This document shows, in pieces, positions 27,790-36,840 of a stretch of 64,000 bases of DNA (the stretch's first letter is position 1; the number at the start of each line of letters is the position of its first letter). Source of the DNA: Paraburkholderia sejongensis (GTDB lineage: Bacteria; Pseudomonadota; Gammaproteobacteria; Burkholderiales; Burkholderiaceae). The notes beneath the pieces were generated by a model that did no database searches, had not been told where the DNA came from, and saw only the letters and a list, made by a program, of their open reading frames with translations. Where the stretch lies: contig NZ_JAJITD010000001.1 of NCBI RefSeq assembly GCF_020880815.1, positions 682,001 to 746,000 of the forward strand, given 5' to 3'. Made by a program: the position numbers and the translations under genes.

Positions 27790-30700
27790 ACTTCGGCCAA
27801 TGGATGCAGACGCACCGCCGCTCGTTGCTGTTCGTGATCGCGCTGCTGGCGCTCGCGGGCGTGCTGAGCGCGTTCCGGCTGCCGATCTCGCTGTTTCCGA
27901 ACGTCGCGTTTCCGCGCGCGGTGATCTCGCTCGACGCGGGCGATCGCCCCGCCGAACAGATGGCGACGCTCGTCACCACACCGGTCGAAGAAGCGCTGCG
28001 GCGCGTGCCGAACGTGCGCGACGTGCAGTCGACGAGCAGTCGCGGCGCGGCCGAAATCTCGCTGAATTTCGACTGGGGCACCGACATGGCGCAGGCCACC
28101 TTGCAAGCGCAGTCGGCGCTCAGCGAGATTCTCGCGACGCTGCCGCCCGGCACGACGATGCAGGTGCGGCGCATGGACCCTACCGTGTTTCCGGTGCTCG
28201 CCTACAGCCTCACGTCGACGCGCCAATCGCTGTCGGCGCTGCGCGAACTCGCGCAGTTCCAGATGCGTCCGCTGCTGTCGTCGGTCGAAGGGGTCGCGCG
28301 CGTCGAGGTGACCGGCGGCGCGCAGGACGAGTTCGAGGTAGCGGTCGACCCCGCGCGCCTTGCCGGCTACCGGCTCTCGCTCGCCGATGTCGCGAAGGCG
28401 ATCGGGGCGAGCAATGTGTTGCTGGCGAACGGCCGCATCGAGGATCACGACAAGCTGTATCTGGTGGTCAGCAAGTCGACGCTCACGCAGCTCGACGAGC
28501 TGCGCAACGTCGTCGTGTCGACGCCCGGCACGTCGAAACCGACGCAGGTCCGGCTCGGCGACGTCGCAACTGTCAGCCAGGGCGTGGTGCCGCAATGGAT
28601 TCGCGTGAGCGCCGACGGTCAGGACGCGGTGCTGCTCAACGTGTACCAGCAGCCCGGCGCGAACAGCGTCGCGATGGCGCGCGCGATCCGCGCGAAGCTC
28701 GCCGCGTTCCAGCCGCAATTGCCGGCCGGCGTGAGCCTGTCGAACTGGTACGACCAGAGCGAGCTGGTGATCGCGTCGGCCACCAGCGTGCGCGACGCGA
28801 TCATGATCGGCGTCGTGCTCGCCGCGCTGACACTGTTCGTATTCCTGCGCAACTGGAAGATCACCGCGCTCGCGGTCGCGCTGGTGCCGGTCGTGATGGC
28901 CGCGACGATCCTGCTCCTCGACGTGTTCGGGATGGGCTTTAACATCATGACGCTGGGCGGGATGGCGGCCGCGGTCGGCCTCGTGATCGACGATGCGATC
29001 GTGATGATCGAGCACATCGTGCGGCGCATGCGCGAAGCGGGCTCCCGCGCGTTCCACGGCCGCGTGATGGCCGCCGCGCTCGAATTCACCCGGCCGCTCG
29101 CGGGTTCGTCGGCGGCGACGCTGATCATCTTCGTGCCGCTCGCGTTTCTGTCCGGCGTGACCGGCGCGTTTTTCAAGGCGCTGTCGGTGACGATGGCGAG
29201 CGCGCTGTTCATTTCGTTTCTGGTCACGTGGCTCGCCGTGCCGATCCTGTGCGACCGCTGGCTCACGCCCGCGGACGCCGAAGAGCATAGCGAAACCCGC
29301 TTCGCCGCGTGGCTGAACCGGCGCTATGCGCGCGCGGTCGGGCGCGTGATCGAGCGGCCGGCGCTGGTGCTGGTCGGCCTGCTGCCGCTCGTCGTGGTGG
29401 CCGCGTTCGCGTTCACGCGGGTCGGCAGCGGCTTCATGCCGCGCATGGACGAAGGCGGCTTCGTGCTCGACTATCACACCCGGCCGGGCACCTCGATGAC
29501 CGAAACGGACCGGCTGATGCGGCAGATCGAGCAGATTATCCGCGCGAATCCGAACGTGGAGACCTATTCGCGCCGCACCGGCGCGGGTCTCGGCGGCGAC
29601 CTGAACGAACCGAATAAGGGCGACTTCTTCGTGCGCCTGAAGTCCGGCCGGCGCGAACCGATCGACACCGTGATGGAGGAAATCCGCGCGCAGATCGACA
29701 GCCAGGTGCCGGGTGTCAGCATCGAACTCGCGCAACTGATGGAAGACCTGATCGGCGATCTGACCGCGGTGCCACAGCCGGTGCAGATCAGGATCTTTTC
29801 GGACGACCCGAACACGCTCGACACCACCGCGCGCAACGTGGCCGCGCGACTCGGCAAGATTGCCGGCATCGTCGACGTGAACGACGGCATCAATCCGGCC
29901 GGCGACGCGCTCGAACTGCATATCCTGCCGGCCGCCGCGGCCGCCGAGGGAATGGACCCGCAGGCGATCGCGCAGGCGGTCACCGACCTGCTCGAAGGCA
30001 ATGTCGCGACGCAGTTCCAGCGCGGCCCGAAAACGATCGGCGTGCGAGTGCGGGTCGACGGCGCGCGCCATCTGACCGACACGCAGCTCGGCGAGCTACG
30101 GATTCGCGCGCCGGACGGCCATCTGTTTGCGCTGAAGCGGGTCGCAGAGCCGCTTACGGTCACCGGTCAGGCCGAGATCAGCCGCTCGAACCTGAAGCGG
30201 ATGGTCGCGGTGACCGCGCGCATCGACGGCCGCGATCTCGGCTCGACGATCGCCGACGTACAGAAGGCGCTCGGCGAGCCCGCGCTGCTGCCGGCCGGGG
30301 TCTACTACGAGCTCGGCGGCCTGTATCAGCAACAGCAGATCGCCTTCAAGGGACTGCTCACCGTATTCGGCGCGGCAATCGCGCTGGTGTTCGGGCTGCT
30401 GCTGTTTCTGTACGAACGGCTGCGCGTCGCGCTCGCGGTGCTGGCGATGCCGCTCCTCGCCGCCGGCGCGGTGTTCATCGGCCTGTGGCTGACCGGCATC
30501 GAGCTGAACATCTCGGCGATGATGGGCATGACGATGATCATCGGGATCGTGACCGAGGTGGCGATTTTCTACGTGTCGGAATTGCAGGCGCTGGTACGCG
30601 ACGAGGAGATGCCGTTGCATGAAGCGCTGCAGGCCGCCGGCCGCAATCGTCTGCGGCCGATCGCGATGACCACGATCGCTGCGATCCTCGCGCTGTTGCC

Positions 30701-30845
30701 GCTCGCGTTCGCGTTGGGGCAAGGCTCGGCGATGCAGCAGCCGCTCGCGATCGCGATCATTTCCGGGCTGATCGTGCAGTTGCCGCTGGTGCTGTTGCTG
30801 CTGCCGGTGTTGTTGAAACTGTTGCTGAAGCGGCAGGCGGTGTAA
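27786..30845 (+). CDS. RND efflux pump permease subunit
   Basis: A 1019-residue inner-membrane proton-driven pump with 12 membrane helices and two large periplasmic loops. The TM4 motif GLVIDDAIVMIEH carries the Asp pair used for proton relay in drug-type (HAE) RND pumps, whereas heavy-metal pumps usually read DFG...DGA here. Yet the outer-membrane partner looks CzcC-like, so the substrate class is ambiguous. The gene ends the operon and converges on hpnK 45 bases away. Regulation by TCS1 is likely from position and the box at 25059. Confidence 0.93.
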   Translation: MNFGQWMQTHRRSLLFVIALLALAGVLSAFRLPISLFPNVAFPRAVISLDAGDRPAEQMATLVTTPVEEALRRVPNVRDVQSTSSRGAAEISLNFDWGTDMAQATLQAQSALSEILATLPPGTTMQVRRMDPTVFPVLAYSLTSTRQSLSALRELAQFQMRPLLSSVEGVARVEVTGGAQDEFEVAVDPARLAGYRLSLADVAKAIGASNVLLANGRIEDHDKLYLVVSKSTLTQLDELRNVVVSTPGTSKPTQVRLGDVATVSQGVVPQWIRVSADGQDAVLLNVYQQPGANSVAMARAIRAKLAAFQPQLPAGVSLSNWYDQSELVIASATSVRDAIMIGVVLAALTLFVFLRNWKITALAVALVPVVMAATILLLDVFGMGFNIMTLGGMAAAVGLVIDDAIVMIEHIVRRMREAGSRAFHGRVMAAALEFTRPLAGSSAATLIIFVPLAFLSGVTGAFFKALSVTMASALFISFLVTWLAVPILCDRWLTPADAEEHSETRFAAWLNRRYARAVGRVIERPALVLVGLLPLVVVAAFAFTRVGSGFMPRMDEGGFVLDYHTRPGTSMTETDRLMRQIEQIIRANPNVETYSRRTGAGLGGDLNEPNKGDFFVRLKSGRREPIDTVMEEIRAQIDSQVPGVSIELAQLMEDLIGDLTAVPQPVQIRIFSDDPNTLDTTARNVAARLGKIAGIVDVNDGINPAGDALELHILPAAAAAEGMDPQAIAQAVTDLLEGNVATQFQRGPKTIGVRVRVDGARHLTDTQLGELRIRAPDGHLFALKRVAEPLTVTGQAEISRSNLKRMVAVTARIDGRDLGSTIADVQKALGEPALLPAGVYYELGGLYQQQQIAFKGLLTVFGAAIALVFGLLLFLYERLRVALAVLAMPLLAAGAVFIGLWLTGIELNISAMMGMTMIIGIVTEVAIFYVSELQALVRDEEMPLHEALQAAGRNRLRPIAMTTIAAILALLPLAFALGQGSAMQQPLAIAIISGLIVQLPLVLLLLPVLLKLLLKRQAV

Positions 30846-30890
30846 CGCGCCACTCGTGCGGTCCGGCCAGCAGGCGGGCGGGCCGTGGCC

Positions 30891-31733
30891 TCAGGCGAGC
30901 ACGTCCGCGAAACCGCCGAGCCGCGCGCCGAGCGCGCGGATCGCGGCCGCCACCCGCGGCGAGAGCAGCGCCTGCAGTTCGTCCGCGTGGCGGTAGTCGC
31001 GCATCCCGTCGCTCAGCGCGGCGCCGGCCAGCGCCGGATGGCAGTAGATCTCGCCGACGCCCGCCGGCAGATTCGCGAGCGCGGCCAGCCACGCCGCTTC
31101 GTCCATCCGTCCGCTCGCCGCGATGCCGACCACGTAGTCGTTGTGCGCGATCCCCGCGCGCTCGAGCCGCGTCTTCACCTGCGCGATCCACGGCCGCAGC
31201 CACAGCGGCGCGTTCGCCTCGAACGGCAGGCGCATCGCTTTCATCCCGTAGTCGCGGCCGATTTCGAGGATCAGGCCGAGCACCGTCGGATGCAGATGGA
31301 AGTGCTTGTGGGTATTCACGTGATCGAGCGCGAGGCCGGTCGCGGCAAACGCGTCGAACTGCGCGCGGATTTCGCGCGCGAGCTGGCGGCGCACCTGCGG
31401 CAGAAAAAAGAAGCGCACGCCGTCGCGCACCATGTTGCTGCCGAAGCGGCCGTTGGCATCGAGCAGGCCAGCGATCTGCGCGCGCGGCGCGAGCGCGGCG
31501 CCGTCGGCCAGCACGAGGTGCAGGCCGACCCGCAACGACGGCAATGCGCGGGCGCGCATAACCGCATCCTGCGCGGCCGGCGCGCCGACCATCAGACTCG
31601 CGGCCCGCAACACGCCGTCGCAATGCGCGCGTTCGACCGCGGCGTTCACGCGCGGATGCAGGCCGAAGTCGTCGGCGGTGACGATCAGGCCGCGCGGCGT
31701 GGCCGCCGCCACCGCGGCGCTCGCGCGGTTCAC
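30891..31733 (-). CDS. hpnK: hopanoid biosynthesis deacetylase HpnK
   Basis: A 280-residue ChbG/YdjC-fold carbohydrate deacetylase. In hopanoid makers HpnK removes the acetyl group from N-acetylglucosaminyl-bacteriohopanetetrol. Visible active-site motifs are VTADDFGLH near residues 18-26, DHVNTHKHFHLHP and EIYCHP. The GTG at 31733 overlaps the hpnI stop by four bases (GTGA), fixing the start and showing translational coupling. The core cyclase genes (shc and others) are not in this window. Confidence 0.93.
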   Translation of the reverse strand: MNRASAAVAAATPRGLIVTADDFGLHPRVNAAVERAHCDGVLRAASLMVGAPAAQDAVMRARALPSLRVGLHLVLADGAALAPRAQIAGLLDANGRFGSNMVRDGVRFFFLPQVRRQLAREIRAQFDAFAATGLALDHVNTHKHFHLHPTVLGLILEIGRDYGMKAMRLPFEANAPLWLRPWIAQVKTRLERAGIAHNDYVVGIAASGRMDEAAWLAALANLPAGVGEIYCHPALAGAALSDGMRDYRHADELQALLSPRVAAAIRALGARLGGFADVLA

Positions 31734-33007
31734 GTGAGGCTGTCCAGTTGGCCGCCGCGCTCCGCGGCCGGCGTGCCGACCTGCATGCGCACGCCGCGCC
31801 AGACCACCCGCGAGCCGAATGCGCTGGTGAGCCATTGCAGCGCCAGCAGCGTATCGCGCAGCGGCACCAGCGGCAGATCGCGCCAGAAGCTGCGCGTGCG
31901 GCGCGCGGCCCGAAAATGCAGCAACAGCCGCGCGCTCACGCATAGCGCGCTGGCCGCGCCGCTCGCGAGCACCGCCGCGAACGGCAGATGCGCGCAGTGG
32001 CGGGTCGCGAGCGACGCGGTCAGCCACGCGCTCGTCACCAGCCACGGGGTCGGAAACGTGATCATCAACGACACGAAGCCGGCCGGATTGATCGATCGGA
32101 TCGTGCGCAGCCAGCGGGTCTCGCGCTGCCACAGCGCGGTGAAGTTCGGCTCGATCACGTCGGTGGCGACCACCACGCGCGACAGGACCGTTTGCAGGCC
32201 GAGCGCGCGCACGTGTTCGGCGAGCCAGTAATCGTCGGCGAGGCAGTCTTTCAGCGCGGCGAAGCCGCCGATCCGCTCGAGCGTTTCGCGCCGCAACGCG
32301 AGCGTCGCGCCGAAGCCGAAGCGGCGCGAGCCGAGCGCATGCGCGACCCGCACCGACGGCGCGAACCACTCGTTGATGAAAAGCGCGCCAAGCCGCGGCC
32401 AGAAGCCGCCGACGCCGCGCGCCACGTACAGGCAGGTGACCACGCCGACCGCCGGATCGGCGAGCGGCGCGGCGACACTGTCGAGATAGTCGGACTCGAC
32501 CGCGATGTCGCTATCGGCGATCACGATCACGTCGTGACGCGCGCGCGCGGCCATATTGATCAGGTTGCTGACCTTCAGATTGCTGCCGTGCACGCGCGTG
32601 TCGATCGCCAGTTCGATATCGCAGGCCGGGTAGCGCGCTTGCAGACGGCGCACCACCGCGACCGCCGGATCGTGCGGCGACGACACGCCGAGCACCAGCT
32701 GAAACTGTCGATGCCGCTGCTCGCAGAAGCTGCGCAGGTTTTCGTACAGACGGGGCTCGGCGCCACACAGCGGTTTCAACACGCTGACGCCGAGCTGCGC
32801 GAACGGCTGCGCGAAGCCCGCGGCATTCGGGCCGGGACTGAACGAAGGGTTGAGAGAGCGATCGGCGCAGCGAGCGCCATGATGCGTCGAGCGACGCCGC
32901 GCGGTAAAAAACGGCATCGCCAGCGCGGCGGCCAGCGTATAGATCGACGCACCGAAGCACCCCGCCAGCAGCACCCATTCACCTATCGTCAACGCGTGCG
33001 CCACCAT
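31730..33007 (-). CDS. hpnI: hopanoid glycosyltransferase HpnI
   Basis: A 425-residue GT21 (ceramide-glucosyltransferase-like) membrane enzyme expected to add N-acetylglucosamine to bacteriohopanetetrol. It has an N-terminal membrane helix (about 10-32), VSVLKPLCGAEPRL, the DSD motif in VIADSDIAVE, the acidic DDYWLAE, the QRETRW version of the (Q/R)xxRW motif, and C-terminal helices. It is coupled to hpnK, so I give it the hpnI name. A 386-residue paralogue lies at 36841-38001. An extra segment of about 20 residues follows the first helix. Confidence 0.88.
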   Translation of the reverse strand: MVAHALTIGEWVLLAGCFGASIYTLAAALAMPFFTARRRSTHHGARCADRSLNPSFSPGPNAAGFAQPFAQLGVSVLKPLCGAEPRLYENLRSFCEQRHRQFQLVLGVSSPHDPAVAVVRRLQARYPACDIELAIDTRVHGSNLKVSNLINMAARARHDVIVIADSDIAVESDYLDSVAAPLADPAVGVVTCLYVARGVGGFWPRLGALFINEWFAPSVRVAHALGSRRFGFGATLALRRETLERIGGFAALKDCLADDYWLAEHVRALGLQTVLSRVVVATDVIEPNFTALWQRETRWLRTIRSINPAGFVSLMITFPTPWLVTSAWLTASLATRHCAHLPFAAVLASGAASALCVSARLLLHFRAARRTRSFWRDLPLVPLRDTLLALQWLTSAFGSRVVWRGVRMQVGTPAAERGGQLDSLT

Positions 33008-33019
33008 CGTGCCGGTCCG

Positions 33020-33385
33020 TCAGTGCCGGGCCAGCACGAACGCCTGCCCGGTCAGCCGCAGATGCAGCACCACCAGCCAGCGTTGCGGACAATCCGCCGC
33101 GAGCGCGACCGCGCTCTCGCGCGCGCCTCCCCGTGCGGGCGCGGCCGGCTCCGCATAGGCGCGCCGCACCGCGAAATCGAACGCGAGCTGCGCGCATTCG
33201 CGCGCGGCAAACACGCCGCCGACGATCAGCGCGAGCGCGCCCAGCCGGAACGGCGTCGAAGCGAAAAATTTTTCGGAGACCGGCAGCAGCGGCAGCGCGA
33301 CGCACAGCACCAGTTCGGCGAGCGCGGCGGTGAGCGAAGCGACCAGCAGATGGGCTCGCAACATGTCGACGGTGACTGGCTTCAT
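33020..33385 (-). CDS. small membrane protein ahead of hpnI
   Basis: A 121-residue protein of unknown function. Residues about 10-35 and 45-65 are hydrophobic and probably two membrane helices; a charged middle and a C-terminal segment (RWLVVLHLRLTGQAFVLARH) follow. The ATG at 33385 has GAGG six bases upstream on the minus strand. It is the first gene of the hpnI-hpnK operon, 12 bases before hpnI. I know no named family; a role in hopanoid tailoring is inference from position. Confidence 0.7.
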   Translation of the reverse strand: MKPVTVDMLRAHLLVASLTAALAELVLCVALPLLPVSEKFFASTPFRLGALALIVGGVFAARECAQLAFDFAVRRAYAEPAAPARGGARESAVALAADCPQRWLVVLHLRLTGQAFVLARH

Positions 33386-33529
33386 AACGTGCCTCAAGCG
33401 TGGTCTCGTGACGTGACGGATGCGTGACGGCGCCGCCAATCCATCGAACTCCTTACCATTTAATTTCGATGCGCTGACAGCTCTACAGCCGGGCGCGCGA
33501 GGCGGGCGGCAGCCGTCGATAGCTTGACG

Positions 33530-33579
33530 ATAGTATCGATTCGATCTGAAGGAAACCTTAAGCAAACGCGCGGTATAAA
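33530..33579. promoter_or_regulatory. shared PmrA-box-like element for divergent hpnI operon and TCS2
   Basis: The plus strand reads CTGAAG-GAAAC-CTTAAG (33546-33562), then 11 bp, then TATAAA (33574-33579) toward TCS2. The same box read on the minus strand is CTTAAG-GTTTC-CTTCAG, then 10 bp, then TACTAT (33535 to 33530) toward the hpnI operon. One box could therefore serve both promoters. Confidence 0.65.
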
Positions 33580-33667
33580 GGAGCTAACGAACGGCGTAAC
33601 CAGCCTTGCGGCGCGCATCGCCGCAAGTGCGGTGATGCGATCAATCAACCAAAGGAATGTCCATCCC

Positions 33668-34327
33668 ATGCGTGTACTTCTCGTGGAAGACGACGAGCTG
33701 ATCGGCTGCGGTGTCGAGGCGGGCCTGCGTCAGGCCGGCTTCACGGTCGACTGGGCTCGCGACGGTCAGCAGGCCGCTCTCGCGCTCGATACTACGCAAT
33801 ACGCGTTGGTGGTCCTCGATCTCGGCTTGCCGCTGGTGAGCGGGCTCGAACTGCTCAAGCGCTGGCGCGAGGCCGGCCGCCACGTGCCGGTGCTGGTGCT
33901 GACCGCGAGAGGCACGGTGGTCGAGCGGGTCGGCGGTCTCGCCGCAGGCGCCGACGACTACCTGGGCAAACCATTCGATCTGACCGAATTGATCGCGCGT
34001 TGCCACGCGCTGTTGCGCCGCGCGCAAGGTCGCAGTATCGATCTGATCCGTTACCAGAATCTGACCGTGAACCCTGCAGCGCAGACCGTGGAACTGGACG
34101 CGATTCGCGTGTCGCTGACATCGCGCGAATGGGCGATCCTGCTGCAGCTGCTGACCAATCTCGGCATTCCGCAGTCGCGCTCGCGACTCGAGGAAACGCT
34201 GTACGGCTGGCAGGAAGAAATCGAAAGCAATGCGATCGAGGTCCACATCTCGAATCTGCGCAAGAAGCTCGGCGCGGGGCTGATCAGGACCGTGCGCAAT
34301 ATCGGCTACGTGATGGAGAAAGAGTGA
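33668..34327 (+). CDS. OmpR-type response regulator of TCS2 (QseB/PmrA branch)
   Basis: A 219-residue response regulator. The receiver has acidic pair D8/D9, phospho-acceptor Asp51 and Lys in LGKPFDLTEL. The winged helix carries LYGWQEEIESNAIEVHISNL, closely like the TCS1 regulator, so the two may share DNA sites. I start at the ATG at 33668, since the upstream open frame overlaps the promoter. It shares one base with the kinase start (TGATG). It is divergent from the hpnI-hpnK operon and convergent with the hpnJ operon. Confidence 0.93.
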   Translation: MRVLLVEDDELIGCGVEAGLRQAGFTVDWARDGQQAALALDTTQYALVVLDLGLPLVSGLELLKRWREAGRHVPVLVLTARGTVVERVGGLAAGADDYLGKPFDLTELIARCHALLRRAQGRSIDLIRYQNLTVNPAAQTVELDAIRVSLTSREWAILLQLLTNLGIPQSRSRLEETLYGWQEEIESNAIEVHISNLRKKLGAGLIRTVRNIGYVMEKE

Positions 34328-35727
34328 TGGGTCCGTCGATTCGCCGGCGCCTGTCGCTGCTCGTGCTGGCGAGCATCGTCGCGGTGTGGGGCGTTGCGCT
34401 CGTCAGCAGCCACCGGCAGGCGAGCCACGAAGTCGATGCGTGGGAACAGGCGCGGCTCGCCGAACTCGCGCAGATGCTCGCGCTGCTCGACAAGGCCAGT
34501 CTGACCACGCTCGCGAATGCGCGCATCGACGTGCGCGAAGAAGAAAAAGGCGGCGAGCCCGGCGCGAACGCTCTCGACGACGACGATACGCTGCCGCGCG
34601 ACGCCCTGTTCCAGGCGCGCGCAGCGAACGGCGAAATTCTGGCCGGCAGCCCGCAACTGCGCGCGCTCGATGCATGGGATCTGCCGCTGCCGGCCGCGAG
34701 CGGCGCGCAGGATCTCACGCTCGGCGGCCAGATGTATCACTCGTTCACGCTGCGCGACAGCGCGTCCGGCCATAGCGTGCGGGTGTTCGAGCCGGCCAAT
34801 ACGCGCAGCGACCTGGTCAGCGGCGTTGCCAGCCGGCTCGCGCGGCCGACGCTGCTGGCGCTGCCGGTGCTCGCGCTGCTGGTGTGGCTCGGCATCGGCT
34901 GGTCGCTCGCGCCGTTGCAGGTGCTGTCGGCGGCGATCCGCGCGCGCGACGCGAACCGGCTGGAGCCGGTCGGGATCGCCCGCGCGCCGCTCGAAGTGCG
35001 CCCGCTCGTCGATGCGCTGAACCAGTTGCTTGCGCGTCTGGCCCATTCGCTCGAACGCGAGCGCGCGTTTACCGCCGACGCCGCCCACGAACTGAAAACC
35101 CCGCTCGCGGCGATCAAGGTGCAGGCCCAGGTCGCGCTGGCCGAGCCGGATCCCGCGTTGCAGCGGCTCGCGATGGAACGCGTCGTGCAAGGCGTCGATC
35201 GCAGCGCGCGGCTCGCCGAGCAACTGCTGCTGCTCGCGCGCCTGGACGCGCAGGAGAGGCTGCCGACCGCGGCGGTCAAGCCGGCCGTGATCGCGCAGGA
35301 CGCGCTGCTGGCGAACCAGCGCAATGCGCAGCGCAAAAATATCAACGTGATGCTGAGCGGCGACCGGCTCGCCGAGATCGACGCGGAGCCGGTGCTGATC
35401 GGCATCCTGCTCGACAATCTGCTCGATAACGCGATCAAGTACGGGCGCGCGGGCGGCACCGTCGAGGTCGCGGTAGGCCAAGCCGAGGGGCGCGTCGTCG
35501 TGAGCGTGCGCGACGACGGCCCCGGCGTCGCGCCGGACGATCTGCAGCGGCTCACTCATCGATTTTTTCGCGCGACCGGCAATCAGGCGACCGGCAGCGG
35601 TCTCGGACTCTCGATCGTCGAACGGATCGCCGGGCATTTCGGCGCCAGCGTGCAGTTCGGCGCGGGGATCGGCGAGCGCGGGCTCGCGGTGTGCGTGTCG
35701 TTTCCCGCTTATGGGCGCGCGCGTTGA
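34327..35727 (+). CDS. sensor histidine kinase of TCS2
   Basis: A 466-residue inner-membrane kinase. TM1 is at about residues 8-27, a periplasmic domain with an acidic loop (EEEKGGEPG...DDDD) at about 28-168, and TM2 at about 175-195. His254 is in the AAHELKTPLAA phospho-acceptor helix, and the ATPase domain has LLDNAIKYG and GSGLGLSIVERI. The acidic periplasmic stretch resembles metal- or cationic-peptide-sensing kinases such as PmrB/PhoQ in character only, so ligand assignment is inference. Confidence 0.93.
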   Translation: MGPSIRRRLSLLVLASIVAVWGVALVSSHRQASHEVDAWEQARLAELAQMLALLDKASLTTLANARIDVREEEKGGEPGANALDDDDTLPRDALFQARAANGEILAGSPQLRALDAWDLPLPAASGAQDLTLGGQMYHSFTLRDSASGHSVRVFEPANTRSDLVSGVASRLARPTLLALPVLALLVWLGIGWSLAPLQVLSAAIRARDANRLEPVGIARAPLEVRPLVDALNQLLARLAHSLERERAFTADAAHELKTPLAAIKVQAQVALAEPDPALQRLAMERVVQGVDRSARLAEQLLLLARLDAQERLPTAAVKPAVIAQDALLANQRNAQRKNINVMLSGDRLAEIDAEPVLIGILLDNLLDNAIKYGRAGGTVEVAVGQAEGRVVVSVRDDGPGVAPDDLQRLTHRFFRATGNQATGSGLGLSIVERIAGHFGASVQFGAGIGERGLAVCVSFPAYGRAR

Positions 35728-35779
35728 AGGCGGGTTGAAGTAAACGCTCTCGGCTGCGCGCTTAGCGCAGTTAGTGCCG

Positions 35780-36838
35780 TCAGTGCTGTTCACGCCGCTC
35801 GCTTTGCCGCTTGGCGTGAGCGCCGGCTGAGCGCTGCGGCGCCAGTTCCGCGCGCACCGCTTGCGTGGCCGCCCCGCCGCCGGACGACTCCGAAAACTGC
35901 CATGCGATCAAGCCCGGCACGAACATCAGCAGATCGCGAATCCGCCGCGCGGCTGCGAGCGCGAGTGAGGTGGCCGGATCGATCCCGAGCGCGCCGCCGA
36001 TCAGAATGAACGCGCCCTCCTGCACTCCGAGCCCGCCCGGCACGAAGAACGCCGCGCTGCTGATCGCCTGGATCAGCGACTCGATCACGACCGCCTCGAC
36101 GAAGCTCACCTGCGCGCCGAGGAAATACAGCGCGAGCCAGATTTCGAGCGAGGTCAGCAGACATTGCAGCGGCTGCCAGAAGAACAGATAGCGCAGTACC
36201 ACCGCGCGGCGCCGCCAGATCACCTTGATCGCCTGATCGATCTGCACCGACTGGCCGACGAGCGCGGCCAGTTTGCCGCTCGTCATCCGGTTCAGCACCC
36301 GCGTGATGCGCTCGAACGGATTCGCATGCTGGACGAGCCCGAACAGCAGCAGCACCGGCGTCAGCGCGACCACGCCCCACGCGAGCTGGCCGGCGAGTCG
36401 CAGCGCGCCCGATTGCGCATGCGCGAACAGAAAGCCGATGCCGATCAGCGTGAACATCAGCTGGCTGATCACCGTGAGCTGCATATCGACGATCAGGCTG
36501 CCGACCGCCGTCGACGGCTTCACGCCCCAGCGCCGCAGCATCCGGTACGACACGAGTTCGCCGCCGATCCGCGCGACCGGCAGCATGGAGTTGACCGACT
36601 CGCGCACCCACACCAGGTGCAGCATCTTGCCGAGGCTCGGCCGGTTGGCGCCGCGAATCAGCGAGCGCCAGTCGCACGCGTTGGCGATCATCGGCAGCAC
36701 GTGCGCGAGCGCGGCGATCACGAGTCCGACGCCGGCCGCGCGCAACGCATTGAACACCGCGCCCGGATCCTCGCGCCATACGAGCCACAGCGAGACCAGC
36801 AAACCCACCAGCGCGGCGGCGCGACCGAAATGCTTCAT
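35780..36838 (-). CDS. hpnL: hopanoid-associated membrane protein HpnL (UPF0104 family)
   Basis: A 352-residue multi-pass protein of the lysylphosphatidylglycerol-synthase-TM/UPF0104 fold, as in HpnL and the MprF flippase half. There are about eight hydrophobic helices and the family motif FFVPGGLGVQEGAFILIGG. A lipid-translocating role is plausible, but HpnL function is not firmly established. It is third gene of the hpnJ operon, separated from the upstream glycosyltransferase gene by two bases. The C-terminal 40 residues are polar. Confidence 0.87.
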   Translation of the reverse strand: MKHFGRAAALVGLLVSLWLVWREDPGAVFNALRAAGVGLVIAALAHVLPMIANACDWRSLIRGANRPSLGKMLHLVWVRESVNSMLPVARIGGELVSYRMLRRWGVKPSTAVGSLIVDMQLTVISQLMFTLIGIGFLFAHAQSGALRLAGQLAWGVVALTPVLLLFGLVQHANPFERITRVLNRMTSGKLAALVGQSVQIDQAIKVIWRRRAVVLRYLFFWQPLQCLLTSLEIWLALYFLGAQVSFVEAVVIESLIQAISSAAFFVPGGLGVQEGAFILIGGALGIDPATSLALAAARRIRDLLMFVPGLIAWQFSESSGGGAATQAVRAELAPQRSAGAHAKRQSERREQH

Positions 36839-36840
36839 CG

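Noticed and set aside
27735..30071. 778-codon frame antisense to the RND permease
   Set aside because: Mirror frame of the pump gene, His/Arg/Asp-rich, no recognised family.
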